Below are positions 16,076-27,597 of a stretch of DNA of 64,000 nt, in pieces (the first letter of the stretch is position 1; every line of letters begins with the position of its first letter). Position numbers and translations under genes: made by a program. Under the pieces are notes generated by a model, which had not been told where the DNA came from, did not search any database, and saw nothing but the letters and a program-made list of their open reading frames with translations. The DNA is taken from positions 21,642 through 85,641 of the forward strand of contig NZ_LRUN01000053.1 of NCBI RefSeq assembly GCF_001679645.1, written 5' to 3'. This DNA comes from Pseudomonas bananamidigenes. GTDB lineage: Bacteria; Pseudomonadota; Gammaproteobacteria; Pseudomonadales; Pseudomonadaceae.

Positions 16076-17944
16076 ATGCGACTGGCTTTCTCCACCTTGA
16101 TGTTCACCGCCGCGGCTCTGCTGATGGGCGCCGCCGGGGTTGACGCTGCACCGCAACATGCCTTGACCGTGTATGGCGAGCCGGCGAAGTACCCGGCGAA
16201 TTTCAGCCATTTCGATTACACCAATCCCCGCGCACCCAAGGGCGGCACGATGCGTCGCTCGGCGATCGAGATCGGTCATTTCGACCACGTGCTGCCTTAT
16301 ATCGACAAAGGCATCGGCGTCACTCAGATCGACGGTCTGCTGTACTCCCCGCTGGCTCAACGTTCGATGGATGAGCCGTATACCGTCTACGGACTGGTGG
16401 CGGAAAAAATGGAGCGTTCCGAAGACGGTCTGTCCCTGCGTTTCTTCATCAACCCCAAGGCACGCTTCGCTGACGGCAAGCCGATCACGGCCGAAGACGT
16501 GCGCTACACCTACGATCTGCTGATGACCCAGGGCAGCCTGCGTTATCGCACACAGTTCGCCGACGTCAAAGGCGTTGAAGTCGAAGCGCCGCTGACGGTA
16601 CGTTTCGACTTCAAGAGCAACGAAAACCGCACACTGCCGCTGGACATCGCCACCTTGCCGGTTTTCCCTGAGCACTGGTGGAAAACCCGCGATTTCGCCG
16701 GTGGTGGCGGCTATGAACCACCGCTGGGCAGTGGCCCGTACCGGGTCGGCAAGGTCGACTCCGGGCGCAGCATTACGTTCGAACGAAATCCCGACTGGTG
16801 GGGCAAGGACTTGCCCGTCAGCCGCGGGCTCTACAATTTCGACCACTTCAGCATCGAGTACTTCGGCGACACCGATGTCGCCCGGCAGGTGTTGCGCGGC
16901 GGCGCCTATGACTACAACCGCGAATTCTCTGCCACCGGCTATTCCATCGGCTATGACAGCCCGGCCCTGAGCGACGGGCGCCTGCAGAAGGCTCACCTGG
17001 CCACCGAAGCTCCACAATCGGCCCAGGGCTTCGTGTTCAATCTGCAAAAACCGGTTTTCCAGGACCGTCGCGTGCGCCAGGCCCTGGCCATGCTCTGGGA
17101 TTTCGAATGGAGCAACCGGCAGATGATGCGCAACATGTACATCCGCCAGCAGAGCTATTTTTCCAATACCGCCCTCGCCGCCCGTGAACTGCCGGATGCG
17201 GCCGAACTGAAGATTCTTGAACCGCTGCGCGGGCAGATCCCCGACGAGGTGTTCACTCAGGTGTTCGAAGCACCGAAAACCGATGGCAGCGGATTGATCC
17301 GTGACAAGCAGCTTCAGGCACTCGAACTGCTGGAGCAGGCCGGCTGGAAGCCGGACGGCGACCGATTGGTCAACGACCAGGGCGAGCCGCTGAGCTTCAC
17401 CTTCCTGGTCAGCCAGAACGGCATGGACCGGCTGCTGCTCCCTTACAAACGCACCTTGAAACAGATCGGCATCAACCTCGACATTCGCCGCATCGACTCC
17501 TCGCAATATGTGAACCGTCTGATGAGCCGCGACTACGACATGATTGTCACCGGTTACCCGGTCACCACGTCGCCGGGCGGTGAGCTGCTCAATTACTTCG
17601 GCTCGGCGTCAGCCAACGATCCTGGCGCCAACAACTACATGGTGCTGAAGAACCCGGCGGTCGACACCCTGATCAATGGCCTGATCCGCGCCTCGACCCA
17701 GTCTGACATGCTGCACTATGCCCATGCGCTGGACCGTGTGCTGCAATGGAACTACTACTGGATTCCAAACTACTACCCGCCGGGCACCTCGACCGTTTGG
17801 TGGAACCGCTTCGGTATTCCGACCGTGCAGGCAAGCAATGACGAAGCGATCGAGAGCTGGTGGGAAATCAGCAGCACGCCGCTGACCAACCAACAGATGA
17901 CGGCCGAGAAAATCAGCCGTGGCAGACCCGGAGGGCCGCACTGA
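16076..17944 (+). CDS. yejA: Oligopeptide/microcin C-type ABC transporter binding protein
   Basis: Periplasmic solute-binding protein of family 5 (622 residues) that feeds the YejBEF peptide importer, known in enterics for microcin C and peptide uptake. The signal peptide covers about residues 1-24 (cleavage after VDA). YejA-type features include YGEPAKYPANFSHFDYTNP, PKGGTMRRSAIE and the C-terminal NYYPPGTSTVWWNRFGIP block. Its TGA overlaps the next ATG (TGATG), the first of two such couplings in the operon. Confidence 0.94.
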   Translation: MRLAFSTLMFTAAALLMGAAGVDAAPQHALTVYGEPAKYPANFSHFDYTNPRAPKGGTMRRSAIEIGHFDHVLPYIDKGIGVTQIDGLLYSPLAQRSMDEPYTVYGLVAEKMERSEDGLSLRFFINPKARFADGKPITAEDVRYTYDLLMTQGSLRYRTQFADVKGVEVEAPLTVRFDFKSNENRTLPLDIATLPVFPEHWWKTRDFAGGGGYEPPLGSGPYRVGKVDSGRSITFERNPDWWGKDLPVSRGLYNFDHFSIEYFGDTDVARQVLRGGAYDYNREFSATGYSIGYDSPALSDGRLQKAHLATEAPQSAQGFVFNLQKPVFQDRRVRQALAMLWDFEWSNRQMMRNMYIRQQSYFSNTALAARELPDAAELKILEPLRGQIPDEVFTQVFEAPKTDGSGLIRDKQLQALELLEQAGWKPDGDRLVNDQGEPLSFTFLVSQNGMDRLLLPYKRTLKQIGINLDIRRIDSSQYVNRLMSRDYDMIVTGYPVTTSPGGELLNYFGSASANDPGANNYMVLKNPAVDTLINGLIRASTQSDMLHYAHALDRVLQWNYYWIPNYYPPGTSTVWWNRFGIPTVQASNDEAIESWWEISSTPLTNQQMTAEKISRGRPGGPH

Positions 17945-19005
17945 TGTGGGCTTACATACTGCGGCGTCTGCTGCTGATCATCCCGACGCTGGTGATCATT
18001 CTGCTGGTCAATTTCGTGATCATCCAGGCCGCACCGGGCGGGCCGGTGGAACAGGCCATCGCCCATCTGCAAGGGATCGGCGGCGCCGGTGTCGGCGGCG
18101 GTGCGAGCGAAACCATTAGCGGCACCTCCCGCGCCAGTCGTGGCCTCGACCCGCAATTGATCAAGGACATCGAAAAACAGTACGGCTTCGACAAACCGGC
18201 CCATGAACGGCTGTGGTTGATGCTCAAGAACTACGCGCAGCTGGATTTCGGCAAGAGTTTCTTCCGCGGCGCGACGGTCACCGACCTGATCCTGCAAAAA
18301 ATGCCGGTGACCATTTCCCTCGGGCTGTGGGCGACATTGATCACCTACCTGGTGTCGATCCCGCTGGGCATCCGCAAAGCCGTGCACCACGGCAGTCACT
18401 TCGATATCTGGAGCAGTACGGCGATCATCATCGGTTATGCGATGCCGGCGTTTCTGTTCGCGATGTTCCTGATCGTGGTGTTCGCCGGCGGTACGTCGCT
18501 GAACTGGTTTCCCGTACGCGGTCTGGTCTCGGACAACTTCGAATCGCTGTCGACCCTGGGCAAGATTGCCGACTACTTCTGGCACCTTGTTCTGCCGGTG
18601 ACTGCACTGGTGATCGGCGGTTTCGCAACCCTGACCATCCTCACCAAGAACTCGTTTCTCAACGAAATCACCCGTCAGTACGTGATCACCGCCCGCGCCA
18701 AGGGTTTGAGCGAACGCCGGGTGCTGTACGGCCATGTGTTTCGCAACGCGATGCTGTTGGTGGTGTCGGGTATTCCCCAGGCCTTCATCAGCGTGTTTTT
18801 CGCGGGCTCCTTGCTGATCGAAGTGATCTTTTCCCTCGACGGTCTTGGACGCATGAGTTACGAAGCGGCCGTGTCACGAGACTATCCGGTGGTGTTCGGC
18901 TCGCTGTTCATCTTCACCCTGTTCGGCCTCCTGATAAAACTGATCGGCGACCTGTGCTACACGCTCGTTGATCCGCGCATCGACTTCGCCGCGAGGAACG
19001 CCTGA
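17944..19005 (+). CDS. yejB: Peptide ABC transporter permease YejB
   Basis: Inner-membrane permease of the DppB/YejB type (353 residues). It opens with WAYILRRLLLIIPTLVIILL, typical of this family, and carries a periplasmic loop of about 60 residues with a Gly-rich stretch. The ATPase-contacting loop reads NEITRQYVITARAKGLSERRVLYGHVFRNA. The start overlaps the yejA stop codon, and the end overlaps the yejE start (TGATG). Confidence 0.95.
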   Translation: MWAYILRRLLLIIPTLVIILLVNFVIIQAAPGGPVEQAIAHLQGIGGAGVGGGASETISGTSRASRGLDPQLIKDIEKQYGFDKPAHERLWLMLKNYAQLDFGKSFFRGATVTDLILQKMPVTISLGLWATLITYLVSIPLGIRKAVHHGSHFDIWSSTAIIIGYAMPAFLFAMFLIVVFAGGTSLNWFPVRGLVSDNFESLSTLGKIADYFWHLVLPVTALVIGGFATLTILTKNSFLNEITRQYVITARAKGLSERRVLYGHVFRNAMLLVVSGIPQAFISVFFAGSLLIEVIFSLDGLGRMSYEAAVSRDYPVVFGSLFIFTLFGLLIKLIGDLCYTLVDPRIDFAARNA

Positions 19006-20027
19006 TGTCCAAGCTCTCGCCTCTGGGCCGTCGCCGTTTCGAACGCTTCAAGAAAAACCGCCGGGGCTGGTGGTCGTTGTGGTTGTTCATTGGACTGTTC
19101 GTGATCAGCCTCGGTGGCGAGCTGATCGCCAACGACAAACCGCTGATCGTCAGTTATCAGGGCCAGTGGTACTTCCCGGTATTCAAGCGCCACACCGAAC
19201 AGGAGTTCGGCGGGCAGTTGCCGTTCCAGGCCGATTACCGCAGTGACTACGTGCAGAACCTGATCCGCAAGGACGGTGGCTGGCTGCTGTTTCCGCCGAT
19301 CCCGTTCAGTGACGACACACCCAATTACGACCTCGACAAACCGGCGCCAAGTCCGCCGACTTCGGTCAACTGGCTGGGCACCGACGATCAGGCGCGCGAC
19401 GTGCTGGCCCGGGTGATCTTCGGGGCGCGGGTGTCGATCCTGTTCGCCCTGATGCTGACCTTCGTCAGTGCCCTGATCGGCATCGCGGCCGGAGCCCTGC
19501 AAGGCTACTACGGTGGCTGGGTCGACTTGATGGGCCAGCGCCTGCTCGAAGTCTGGTCCGGGTTGCCGGTGCTGTACCTGCTGATCATTCTGTCGGGGTT
19601 CGTCGAGCCGAACTTCTGGTGGCTGCTGGGCATCATGGCGCTGTTTTCCTGGCTGGCGCTGGTGGACGTGGTGCGCGCCGAGTTTCTGCGCGGGCGCAAC
19701 CTGGAGTACGTCAAGGCTGCGCGGGCCCTCGGCCTGACCGATCGCAAGGTGATCTTCCGGCACATCCTGCCCAATGCGATGAATGCCACATTGAGTTACC
19801 TGCCGTTCATTCTGACCGGGGCGATTTCCACCCTGACCGCGCTGGATTTCCTGGGTTTCGGCATGCCGGCGGGCAGCGCCTCCCTAGGCGAGTTGATCGG
19901 CCAGGGCAAGCAGAACCTGCAGGCACCTTGGCTCGGCTTGACCGCGTTTTTCACCCTCGCGCTGATTCTGTCGCTGCTGGTATTCATTGGCGAAGCATTG
20001 CGCGATGCCTTTGACCCGCGTTCATGA
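19005..20027 (+). CDS. yejE: Peptide ABC transporter permease YejE
   Basis: Second permease of the importer (340 residues). The first membrane segment (WWSLWLFIGLFVISLGGELI) is followed by a periplasmic region of about 100 residues, as in YejE. The coupling loop is FLRGRNLEYVKAARALGLTDRKVIFRHILPNA. The last segment is TAFFTLALILSLLVFIGEALRDAFDPR. It overlaps yejB by one base and ends 13 bases before yejF. Confidence 0.95.
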   Translation: MSKLSPLGRRRFERFKKNRRGWWSLWLFIGLFVISLGGELIANDKPLIVSYQGQWYFPVFKRHTEQEFGGQLPFQADYRSDYVQNLIRKDGGWLLFPPIPFSDDTPNYDLDKPAPSPPTSVNWLGTDDQARDVLARVIFGARVSILFALMLTFVSALIGIAAGALQGYYGGWVDLMGQRLLEVWSGLPVLYLLIILSGFVEPNFWWLLGIMALFSWLALVDVVRAEFLRGRNLEYVKAARALGLTDRKVIFRHILPNAMNATLSYLPFILTGAISTLTALDFLGFGMPAGSASLGELIGQGKQNLQAPWLGLTAFFTLALILSLLVFIGEALRDAFDPRS

Positions 20028-20040
20028 ACGGATCCTTGAA

Positions 20041-21614
20041 ATGACTGACAACCTGATCGAAATCCGTGACCTCAGTGTCGCCTTCCATGGCCAGACCGTG
20101 GTGCGCAACCTGTGCCTGGACATCCGCCCCGGCGAGTGTCTGGCGCTGGTTGGCGAGTCGGGCTCGGGTAAATCGGTGACGGCCCATTCGATCCTGCAAC
20201 TGCTCCCGGATAGCGAAGCCCAAACCACCGGCAGTATCCGCTATCGAAGCCAGGAACTGGTCGGTGCCGACCCCAAGACTTTGCGCGACCTGCGGGGCAA
20301 CCGCATCGCCATGATCTTCCAGGAGCCGATGACCTCGCTCAATCCGTTGCACACCATCGAAAAGCAGATCGGTGAGACCCTGCTGCTGCACCGAGGCATG
20401 GGTGGTAAAGAAGCGCAGAAACGTATTCTCGAACTGCTCGAACTGGTGGGCATCCAGAAACCGAAAGACCGGTTGAAGGCTTACCCCCATCAACTGTCCG
20501 GCGGCCAGCGGCAACGGGTCATGATCGCGATGGCCCTGGCCTGCGAACCGGAACTGTTGATCGCCGACGAACCGACCACGGCGCTCGACGTCACCGTGCA
20601 ACGCAAGATCCTGCTGCTGCTCAAGTCCCTGCAACAACGCCTTGGCATGTCGCTGCTGCTGATCAGCCATGACCTCAATCTGGTGCGCAGCATCGCCCAA
20701 CGGGTGTGCGTGATGAAGGCCGGGGAAATCGTCGAGCAGGCGCCTTGTGAAACCTTGTTCACCGAGCCTAAACATCCTTACAGCTACGTATTGCTCAATG
20801 CCGAACCCGAAGGCGAAGCGCTGCCCCGGGACGAACGGGAAAACGTGCTGGAAGTCGACGACCTACGGGTCGATTTCGTGGTCGGTGGCGGACTGTTTCA
20901 GCGCAAGCAGTATCTGCGCGCGGTGGACGGCATCAGCCTGAACATCCAGCGCGGCAAGACCCTGGGCATCGTCGGCGAGTCCGGTTCGGGCAAGTCGACG
21001 CTGGGTCAGGCGATCCTGCGCCTGCTCGATTCCGAAGGCAGCATCCGTTTTCAGGGCGAGTCCCTCGACGGCCTCAACCAGAAACAGCTGCGCCCATGGC
21101 GCCGGCAGATGCAGGTGGTGTTTCAAGACCCGTTCGCAGTCTCAGCCCGCGCATGTCGGTGGCACAGATCATCAGCGAAGGGCTGGAGGTACATTGCCAG
21201 TCCACCGCTGACGAGTGCGACGACCAGGTAATCCGCGTGCTCAAGGAAGTCGGCCTCGACCCCGAGAGTCGCCATCGCTACCCCCATGAGTTTTCCGGCG
21301 GCCAACGCCAGCGTATTGCGATTGCGCGGGCACTGGTGCTGAAACCTGCGCTGATCCTGCTCGACGAGCCGACTTCGGCGCTGGACCGCACGGTGCAGAA
21401 ACAAGTGGTCGCCCTGCTCCGCCAGCTTCAGGAAAAACATGGCCTGACCTACCTGTTCATCAGCCACGACCTGGCGGTGGTGCGCGCGCTGGCCCACGAC
21501 ATGATCGTGATCAAGGACGGCAAGGTGGTCGAACGCGGCGCCAGCCATGACGTGTTCGATTCGCCACAGCATCCCTATACCAAAGAGCTGTTGGCGGCGG
21601 CGCATCCGGGATAG
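20041..21614 (+). pseudogene. yejF: Peptide ABC transporter ATPase YejF, interrupted by a single-base frameshift
   Basis: A dual-cassette ATPase that powers YejABE. Cassette 1 is intact (GESGSGKS, LSGGQRQR, LLIADEPTTALD). Cassette 2 begins normally (GESGSGKST) but the frame breaks near base 21136 after VVFQDPF. The expected continuation GSLSPRMSVAQIISEGL is found in the next frame and runs on through FSGGQRQRIAIARAL and LILLDEPTSALD to the stop at 21614. Adding one G at TTCGCAG (to TTCGGCAG) restores a 524-residue protein of normal length. No slippery run or stem is present. It is either a sequencing error or a real recent mutation that would inactivate cassette 2. Confidence 0.9.
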
Positions 21615-21709
21615 GCATAATCGGCGCCAACCTTTGAACCGCGCTGCGGCTATCGCCGGCAAGCCAGCGATAGGGCCAGGCCTGGCGCCACACATTCAGG
21701 ATCAGTCAG

Positions 21710-23125
21710 ATGAACACCACCGAAAGCCTCAAGGATTACCAACGGGTTCGCACGCTGGCGATCCGTTCGTTGTTCGAGATCATCGAGCAATCCAGTGAAG
21801 GCACGGTGATTGTCGATCGCGATGCGAATATCGTCTGGATGAACGAGCGCTACGCCCGACGCTTCGGTCTCGACTGCGCCGCAGGCGCCATCGGCAAGCC
21901 TTGTGAAAGCGTGATTCCCGGCAGTCTGTTGCGTGAGGTGGTACGCACCGGGCGACCGATTCTGCTGGACATGCAGGACACCCCGAAAGAGCCGCTGGTG
22001 GTGATGCGCCTGCCGATTCATGACGATGCCGGCGCGGTGATCGGCGCCATCGGTTTCGCCCTGTTCGACGAATTGCGCACGCTGTCGCCGATGCTCAAGC
22101 GCTACCTGAGCATGCAGGAAGAACTGGCCTCGACCCGTTCACTGTTGCGCGCAAGACAGACCCGATACAACTTTGCCCATTTCATCGGCACCAGCGCGGC
22201 CAGTCTGGAAGTCAAACGCCGGGCCCGGCGCAGTGCCAGTGCCGAGTCGCCGGTTCTGTTGCTGGGCGAGACCGGCAGTGGCAAGGAGTTGCTGGCGCAA
22301 GCCATCCACGGTGCCTCGCCCCGGGCGCACAAGGCGTTCGTCAGCATCAACAGTGCGGCGATTCCCGAAGCGTTGCTCGAAGCGGAGTTCTTCGGTACCG
22401 CGCCAGGCGCCTTCACGGGCGCCGACCGCAAGGGCCGCATCGGCAAGTTGCAGGTTGCCCAGGGCGGGACGCTGTTTCTCGACGAAATCGGCGACATGCC
22501 GCTGCCGCTGCAAAGCAAATTGCTGCGGGTGTTGCAGGAAAAGGAATTCGAACCCGTAGGCTCCAACGAGGTGATCCAGAGCGATGTACGAGTGATTGCC
22601 GCAACCTCGACGGATCTGGAAGCAGCGATCAAGCGTGGCGAATTTCGCGCCGACTTGTACTACCGGCTTAACGTACTGCCGATTCAGGTGCCGCCGCTGC
22701 GTGAGCGCCTGGACGATCTGCCGGCGCTCAGCGAAGCGATTCTGGAGGAGTTGCGCAGTCAGCATGAACTCAACCGCGAGGCGCTGGAGCTTCTGGGTCA
22801 GCATGCCTGGCCAGGGAATATCCGCGAGTTGCGCAATGTCCTTGAACGCGCGGCGCTGCTCAGTGATGACTTGATGCTCACGGCGGACGACATTCGTTCT
22901 GCAATCGGTACGTTCACCCCCGTCGAGCGCGCACTGACGCCCCTGCCAGAACCTGTAACCCACGAGACCTTCAGTCAGGCGCGGGAGCGTTTTGACCGGC
23001 AGCTGATTCAGTCGACCCTCGCGCAATGCGGGGGCAAAGTCATTGAAGCCGCTGAGCGACTGGGGCTTGGGCGCTCGACGCTGTACAAGAAGATGATTGC
23101 GCTGGGGATAGCCGAATCTCATTGA
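21710..23125 (+). CDS. hbcR: Sigma-54-dependent enhancer-binding regulator of 3-hydroxybutyrate use
   Basis: A 471-residue bacterial enhancer-binding protein. It has a PAS-like sensor domain (about residues 20-130), a AAA+ domain with Walker A GETGSGKE, the sigma-54 contact loop GAFTGA and Walker B TLFLDEIGD, and a Fis-type helix-turn-helix at the C-terminus (KVIEAAERLGLGRSTLYKKM). It lies directly upstream of the permease, dehydrogenase and acetoacetyl-CoA synthetase genes. The gap to the permease contains a -24/-12 promoter and two similar dyads. The arrangement matches P. aeruginosa PA2005 (HbcR), known to activate (R)-3-hydroxybutyrate catabolism with RpoN. Confidence 0.85.
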   Translation: MNTTESLKDYQRVRTLAIRSLFEIIEQSSEGTVIVDRDANIVWMNERYARRFGLDCAAGAIGKPCESVIPGSLLREVVRTGRPILLDMQDTPKEPLVVMRLPIHDDAGAVIGAIGFALFDELRTLSPMLKRYLSMQEELASTRSLLRARQTRYNFAHFIGTSAASLEVKRRARRSASAESPVLLLGETGSGKELLAQAIHGASPRAHKAFVSINSAAIPEALLEAEFFGTAPGAFTGADRKGRIGKLQVAQGGTLFLDEIGDMPLPLQSKLLRVLQEKEFEPVGSNEVIQSDVRVIAATSTDLEAAIKRGEFRADLYYRLNVLPIQVPPLRERLDDLPALSEAILEELRSQHELNREALELLGQHAWPGNIRELRNVLERAALLSDDLMLTADDIRSAIGTFTPVERALTPLPEPVTHETFSQARERFDRQLIQSTLAQCGGKVIEAAERLGLGRSTLYKKMIALGIAESH

Positions 23126-23126
23126 A

Positions 23127-23156
23127 GAGACATAAATCTCCATAAAGAGACAAACC
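23127..23156 (+). promoter_or_regulatory. Candidate enhancer site 1 for the sigma-54 activator
   Basis: GAGA-CATAAA-TCTC-CATAAA-GAGA forms two overlapping dyads with identical 6-base spacers, followed by CAAACC. The segment TCTCCATAAAGAGACAAACC matches site 2 at 23251-23270 at 16 of 20 positions. It starts just past the regulator stop codon, about 170 bases upstream of the sigma-54 promoter. Confidence 0.6.
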
Positions 23157-23160
23157 AAAA

Positions 23161-23230
23161 AGCTTCGCGAGCAGGCTCGCTCCCACAGGGAAATGCAAAC
23201 CAAGGTGGGAGCGAGCCTGCTCGCGAAAGC
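23161..23230. repeat. REP pair (inverted palindromic elements)
   Basis: TTCGCGAGCAGGCTCGCTCCCACAG and its near-complement GTGGGAGCGAGCCTGCTCGCGAA face each other across about 18 bases. This is the typical Pseudomonas REP doublet. It lies between the two candidate enhancer sites of the 3-hydroxybutyrate locus. Confidence 0.92.
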
Positions 23231-23250
23231 GTCTACTCAGACACAAAAAA

Positions 23251-23270
23251 TCTCTGAAACGAGACAAACC
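23251..23270 (+). promoter_or_regulatory. Candidate enhancer site 2 for the sigma-54 activator
   Basis: TCTC-TGAAAC-GAGA followed by CAAACC repeats the layout of site 1. Its centre is about 70 bases upstream of the -24/-12 promoter, a usual distance for enhancer-binding proteins. Confidence 0.6.
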
Positions 23271-23328
23271 TCTTTCGCACGTTATACAGTCAAATGTTAT
23301 TTCTTTATATTTCAATAGCTTAGATAGC

Positions 23329-23343
23329 TGGCACAGTTCTCGC
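23329..23343 (+). promoter_or_regulatory. Sigma-54 promoter of the 3-hydroxybutyrate operon
   Basis: TGGCAC-AGTTC-TCGC matches the -24/-12 consensus TGGCAC-N5-TTGC with a single change in the -12 element. It lies 57 bases before the permease ATG, downstream of a gene for a sigma-54 activator. Context and sequence agree. Confidence 0.8.
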
Positions 23344-23399
23344 TAAAGCCCCTCCCGCACCCGTTTCACCCACAAAAATAACAATCGAAGGAGCACACC

Positions 23400-24791
23400 A
23401 TGAGTGTGATCATCGCCTTGGCAGCCCTCGCGCTGCTGATGCTCGCAGCCTATCGTGGCTACAGCGTTATCCTTTTTGCTCCGATCGCCGCCCTCGGCGC
23501 CGTCCTGCTCACCGACCCGTCCGCCGTCGCCCCGGCCTTTACCGGGGTGTTCATGGAGAAGATGGTCGGCTTCATCAAACTCTACTTTCCCGTGTTCCTG
23601 CTCGGCGCCGTGTTCGGCAAGTTGATCGAGCTGTCCGGGTTTTCGCGTTCGATCGTCGCGGCGGCCATTCGCTTGCTCGGTACCCGCCAGGCGATGCTGG
23701 TCATCGTGCTGGTCTGCGCCCTGCTCACTTATGGCGGTGTATCGCTGTTCGTCGTCGTGTTTGCGGTCTACCCGTTCGCAGCGGAAATGTTCCGTCAGAG
23801 CAGCATCCCCAAGCGCCTGATTCCGGCGACCATCGCCCTCGGGGCGTTTTCGTTCACCATGGACGCCCTGCCCGGCACGCCGCAGATCCAGAACATCATC
23901 CCCAGCACCTTCTTCAACACCACAGCGTGGGCGGCGCCGTGGCTGGGTGTGATCGGCACGGTTTTCGTGTTTTGCGCCGGCATGCTGTTTCTCCAGCGCC
24001 AGCGCAACAAGGCCCGGCACGCCGGCGAAGGCTACGGCACCGAACTGCGCAACGAACCGGAAACCGCCGAAGACCTGAAACTGCCCAACCCGTGGATTGC
24101 TCTGTCTCCGCTGCTGGCGGTGGGCATCATGAACCTGCTGTTCACCCAGTGGATTCCGCAGTGGTACGGCAAGACCCACAGCCTCGCGCTGCCGGGCATG
24201 GCCGCGCCGGTCACCACCGAAATCGCCAAACTCACCGCAATCTGGGCGGTGCAAGCCGCTTTGCTGGTGGGCATCCTGATGGTGCTGGCATTCGGTTTCA
24301 AAGCGATAAAAAGCAAACTCGCCGATGGCAGCAAAAGCGCAGTCAGCGGTGCATTGCTGGCAGCGATGAACACCGCTTCGGAATACGGTTTCGGCGCAGT
24401 CATCGCCTCGTTGCCGGGTTTTCTGGTGCTGGCCGACTGGCTCAAGGGCATCCCGAATCCGCTGGTCAATGAAGCGATCACCGTCACGCTGCTCGCCGGC
24501 ATCACCGGTTCCGCTTCGGGCGGCATGAGCATCGCCCTGGCGGCGATGTCCGAACAGTTCATCAACGCCGCCCACGCCGCCAACATTCCCCTGGAGGTGC
24601 TGCACCGGGTAGCCGCGATGGCCAGCGGTGGCATGGACACCCTGCCGCACAACGGCGCGGTGATCACCTTGCTCGCGGTCACCGGCCTGACCCACCGTGA
24701 GGCCTACAAGGACATTTTCTGTATTACGCTGATCAAGACCCTGGCGGTTTTCGTGGTCATCGGCACTTTCTACGCCACTGGCATTGTGTGA
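23400..24791 (+). CDS. GntP-family permease, probable 3-hydroxybutyrate transporter
   Basis: A 463-residue inner-membrane protein with about 12 hydrophobic segments. It belongs to the GntP/gluconate:H+ symporter superfamily (short-chain acid transporter branch), with motifs such as GASAVLL-like helices, GGVSLFVVVFAVYPFA, and the C-terminal SGGMSIALAAMSEQF and GGMDTLPHNGAVITLL. The ribosome site AAGGAG precedes the ATG. It is the first gene after the sigma-54 promoter and lies 7 bases before bdhA. The orthologous locus in P. aeruginosa (PA2004) supports 3-hydroxybutyrate as substrate; specificity is inferred from context. Confidence 0.9.
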   Translation: MSVIIALAALALLMLAAYRGYSVILFAPIAALGAVLLTDPSAVAPAFTGVFMEKMVGFIKLYFPVFLLGAVFGKLIELSGFSRSIVAAAIRLLGTRQAMLVIVLVCALLTYGGVSLFVVVFAVYPFAAEMFRQSSIPKRLIPATIALGAFSFTMDALPGTPQIQNIIPSTFFNTTAWAAPWLGVIGTVFVFCAGMLFLQRQRNKARHAGEGYGTELRNEPETAEDLKLPNPWIALSPLLAVGIMNLLFTQWIPQWYGKTHSLALPGMAAPVTTEIAKLTAIWAVQAALLVGILMVLAFGFKAIKSKLADGSKSAVSGALLAAMNTASEYGFGAVIASLPGFLVLADWLKGIPNPLVNEAITVTLLAGITGSASGGMSIALAAMSEQFINAAHAANIPLEVLHRVAAMASGGMDTLPHNGAVITLLAVTGLTHREAYKDIFCITLIKTLAVFVVIGTFYATGIV

Positions 24792-24798
24792 GGTATTC

Positions 24799-25572
24799 AT
24801 GACGACTCTTACGGGCAAGACCGCACTGGTCACCGGCTCCACCAGCGGCATCGGACTGGGCATTGCGCTCACGCTGGCCAGGGCCGGCGCCAACCTGATA
24901 CTGAACGGCTTTGGCGATGCCTCGAAGGTGATCGCCGAAGTCGAGCAGTTCGGCGGCAAGGTCGGCCATCACCCGGCAGACGTCAGCAGCCCCGAGCAGA
25001 TCGCGGACATGATCGCCTACGCCGAGCGCGAATTCGGTGGTGTGGACATTCTGGTCAACAACGCCGGCATTCAGCACGTCGCGACGGTTGAAGAGTTCCC
25101 GGTGGAACGCTGGGATTCGATCATCGCCATCAACCTGTCGTCCGTGTTTCACAGTACGCGTTTGAGCCTGCCGGGCATGCGCGCCAAAGGTTGGGGACGG
25201 ATCATCAACATCGCGTCGGTGCACGGGCTGGTCGGATCCACCGGCAAGGCGGCGTATGTGGCAGCCAAGCATGGCGTGATCGGGCTGACCAAAGTGGTTG
25301 GCCTGGAAACCGCCGCCAGCAACATTACCTGCAATGCCATTTGCCCGGGCTGGGTGCTGACGCCGCTGGTGCAGAAGCAGATCGATGATCGTGCGGCCAA
25401 AGGTGTCGATCCACAGCAGGCGCAGCACGACTTGCTCGCCGAGAAGCAGCCGTCGCTGGAATTCGTCACCCCTGAACACCTGGGGGAACTGGTGCTGTTC
25501 CTGACCGGCGAGGCCGGCAGTCAGGTGCGCGGTGCTGCATGGAACATCGATGGTGGCTGGCTCGCGCAGTAA
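24799..25572 (+). CDS. bdhA: 3-hydroxybutyrate dehydrogenase
   Basis: NAD-dependent short-chain dehydrogenase/reductase (257 residues) that oxidises (R)-3-hydroxybutyrate to acetoacetate. The coenzyme motif TGSTSGIGLG, the NNAGIQH motif, and the catalytic Ser...Tyr-x3-Lys (NIASVHGLVGSTGKAAYVAAK) are all present. The C-terminal stretch WNIDGGWLAQ ends as in known BdhA proteins. The ATG at 24799 (MTTLTGKTALVTG) is chosen over upstream in-frame codons. The permease before it and acetoacetyl-CoA synthetase after it complete the pathway. Confidence 0.95.
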   Translation: MTTLTGKTALVTGSTSGIGLGIALTLARAGANLILNGFGDASKVIAEVEQFGGKVGHHPADVSSPEQIADMIAYAEREFGGVDILVNNAGIQHVATVEEFPVERWDSIIAINLSSVFHSTRLSLPGMRAKGWGRIINIASVHGLVGSTGKAAYVAAKHGVIGLTKVVGLETAASNITCNAICPGWVLTPLVQKQIDDRAAKGVDPQQAQHDLLAEKQPSLEFVTPEHLGELVLFLTGEAGSQVRGAAWNIDGGWLAQ

Positions 25573-25586
25573 GCTTGCAACTGATC

Positions 25587-25608
25587 GCTCCCACCCTGTC
25601 GTGGGAGC
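25587..25608. repeat. Short REP-like hairpin between bdhA and aacS
   Basis: GCTCCCAC-CCTGTC-GTGGGAGC forms an 8-bp stem made of the REP core sequence. It may trim or attenuate the transcript between the two genes. Confidence 0.65.
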
Positions 25609-25635
25609 TTTCTGACAAACAATAAGAGGCAAACC

Positions 25636-27591
<1,956 letters not shown>

Positions 27592-27597
27592 ACGGGC

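Noticed and set aside
16064..17506. A 480-codon open frame antisense to yejA
   Set aside because: Same reasoning: it mirrors the codon bias of yejA and lacks a ribosome site and recognisable motifs.
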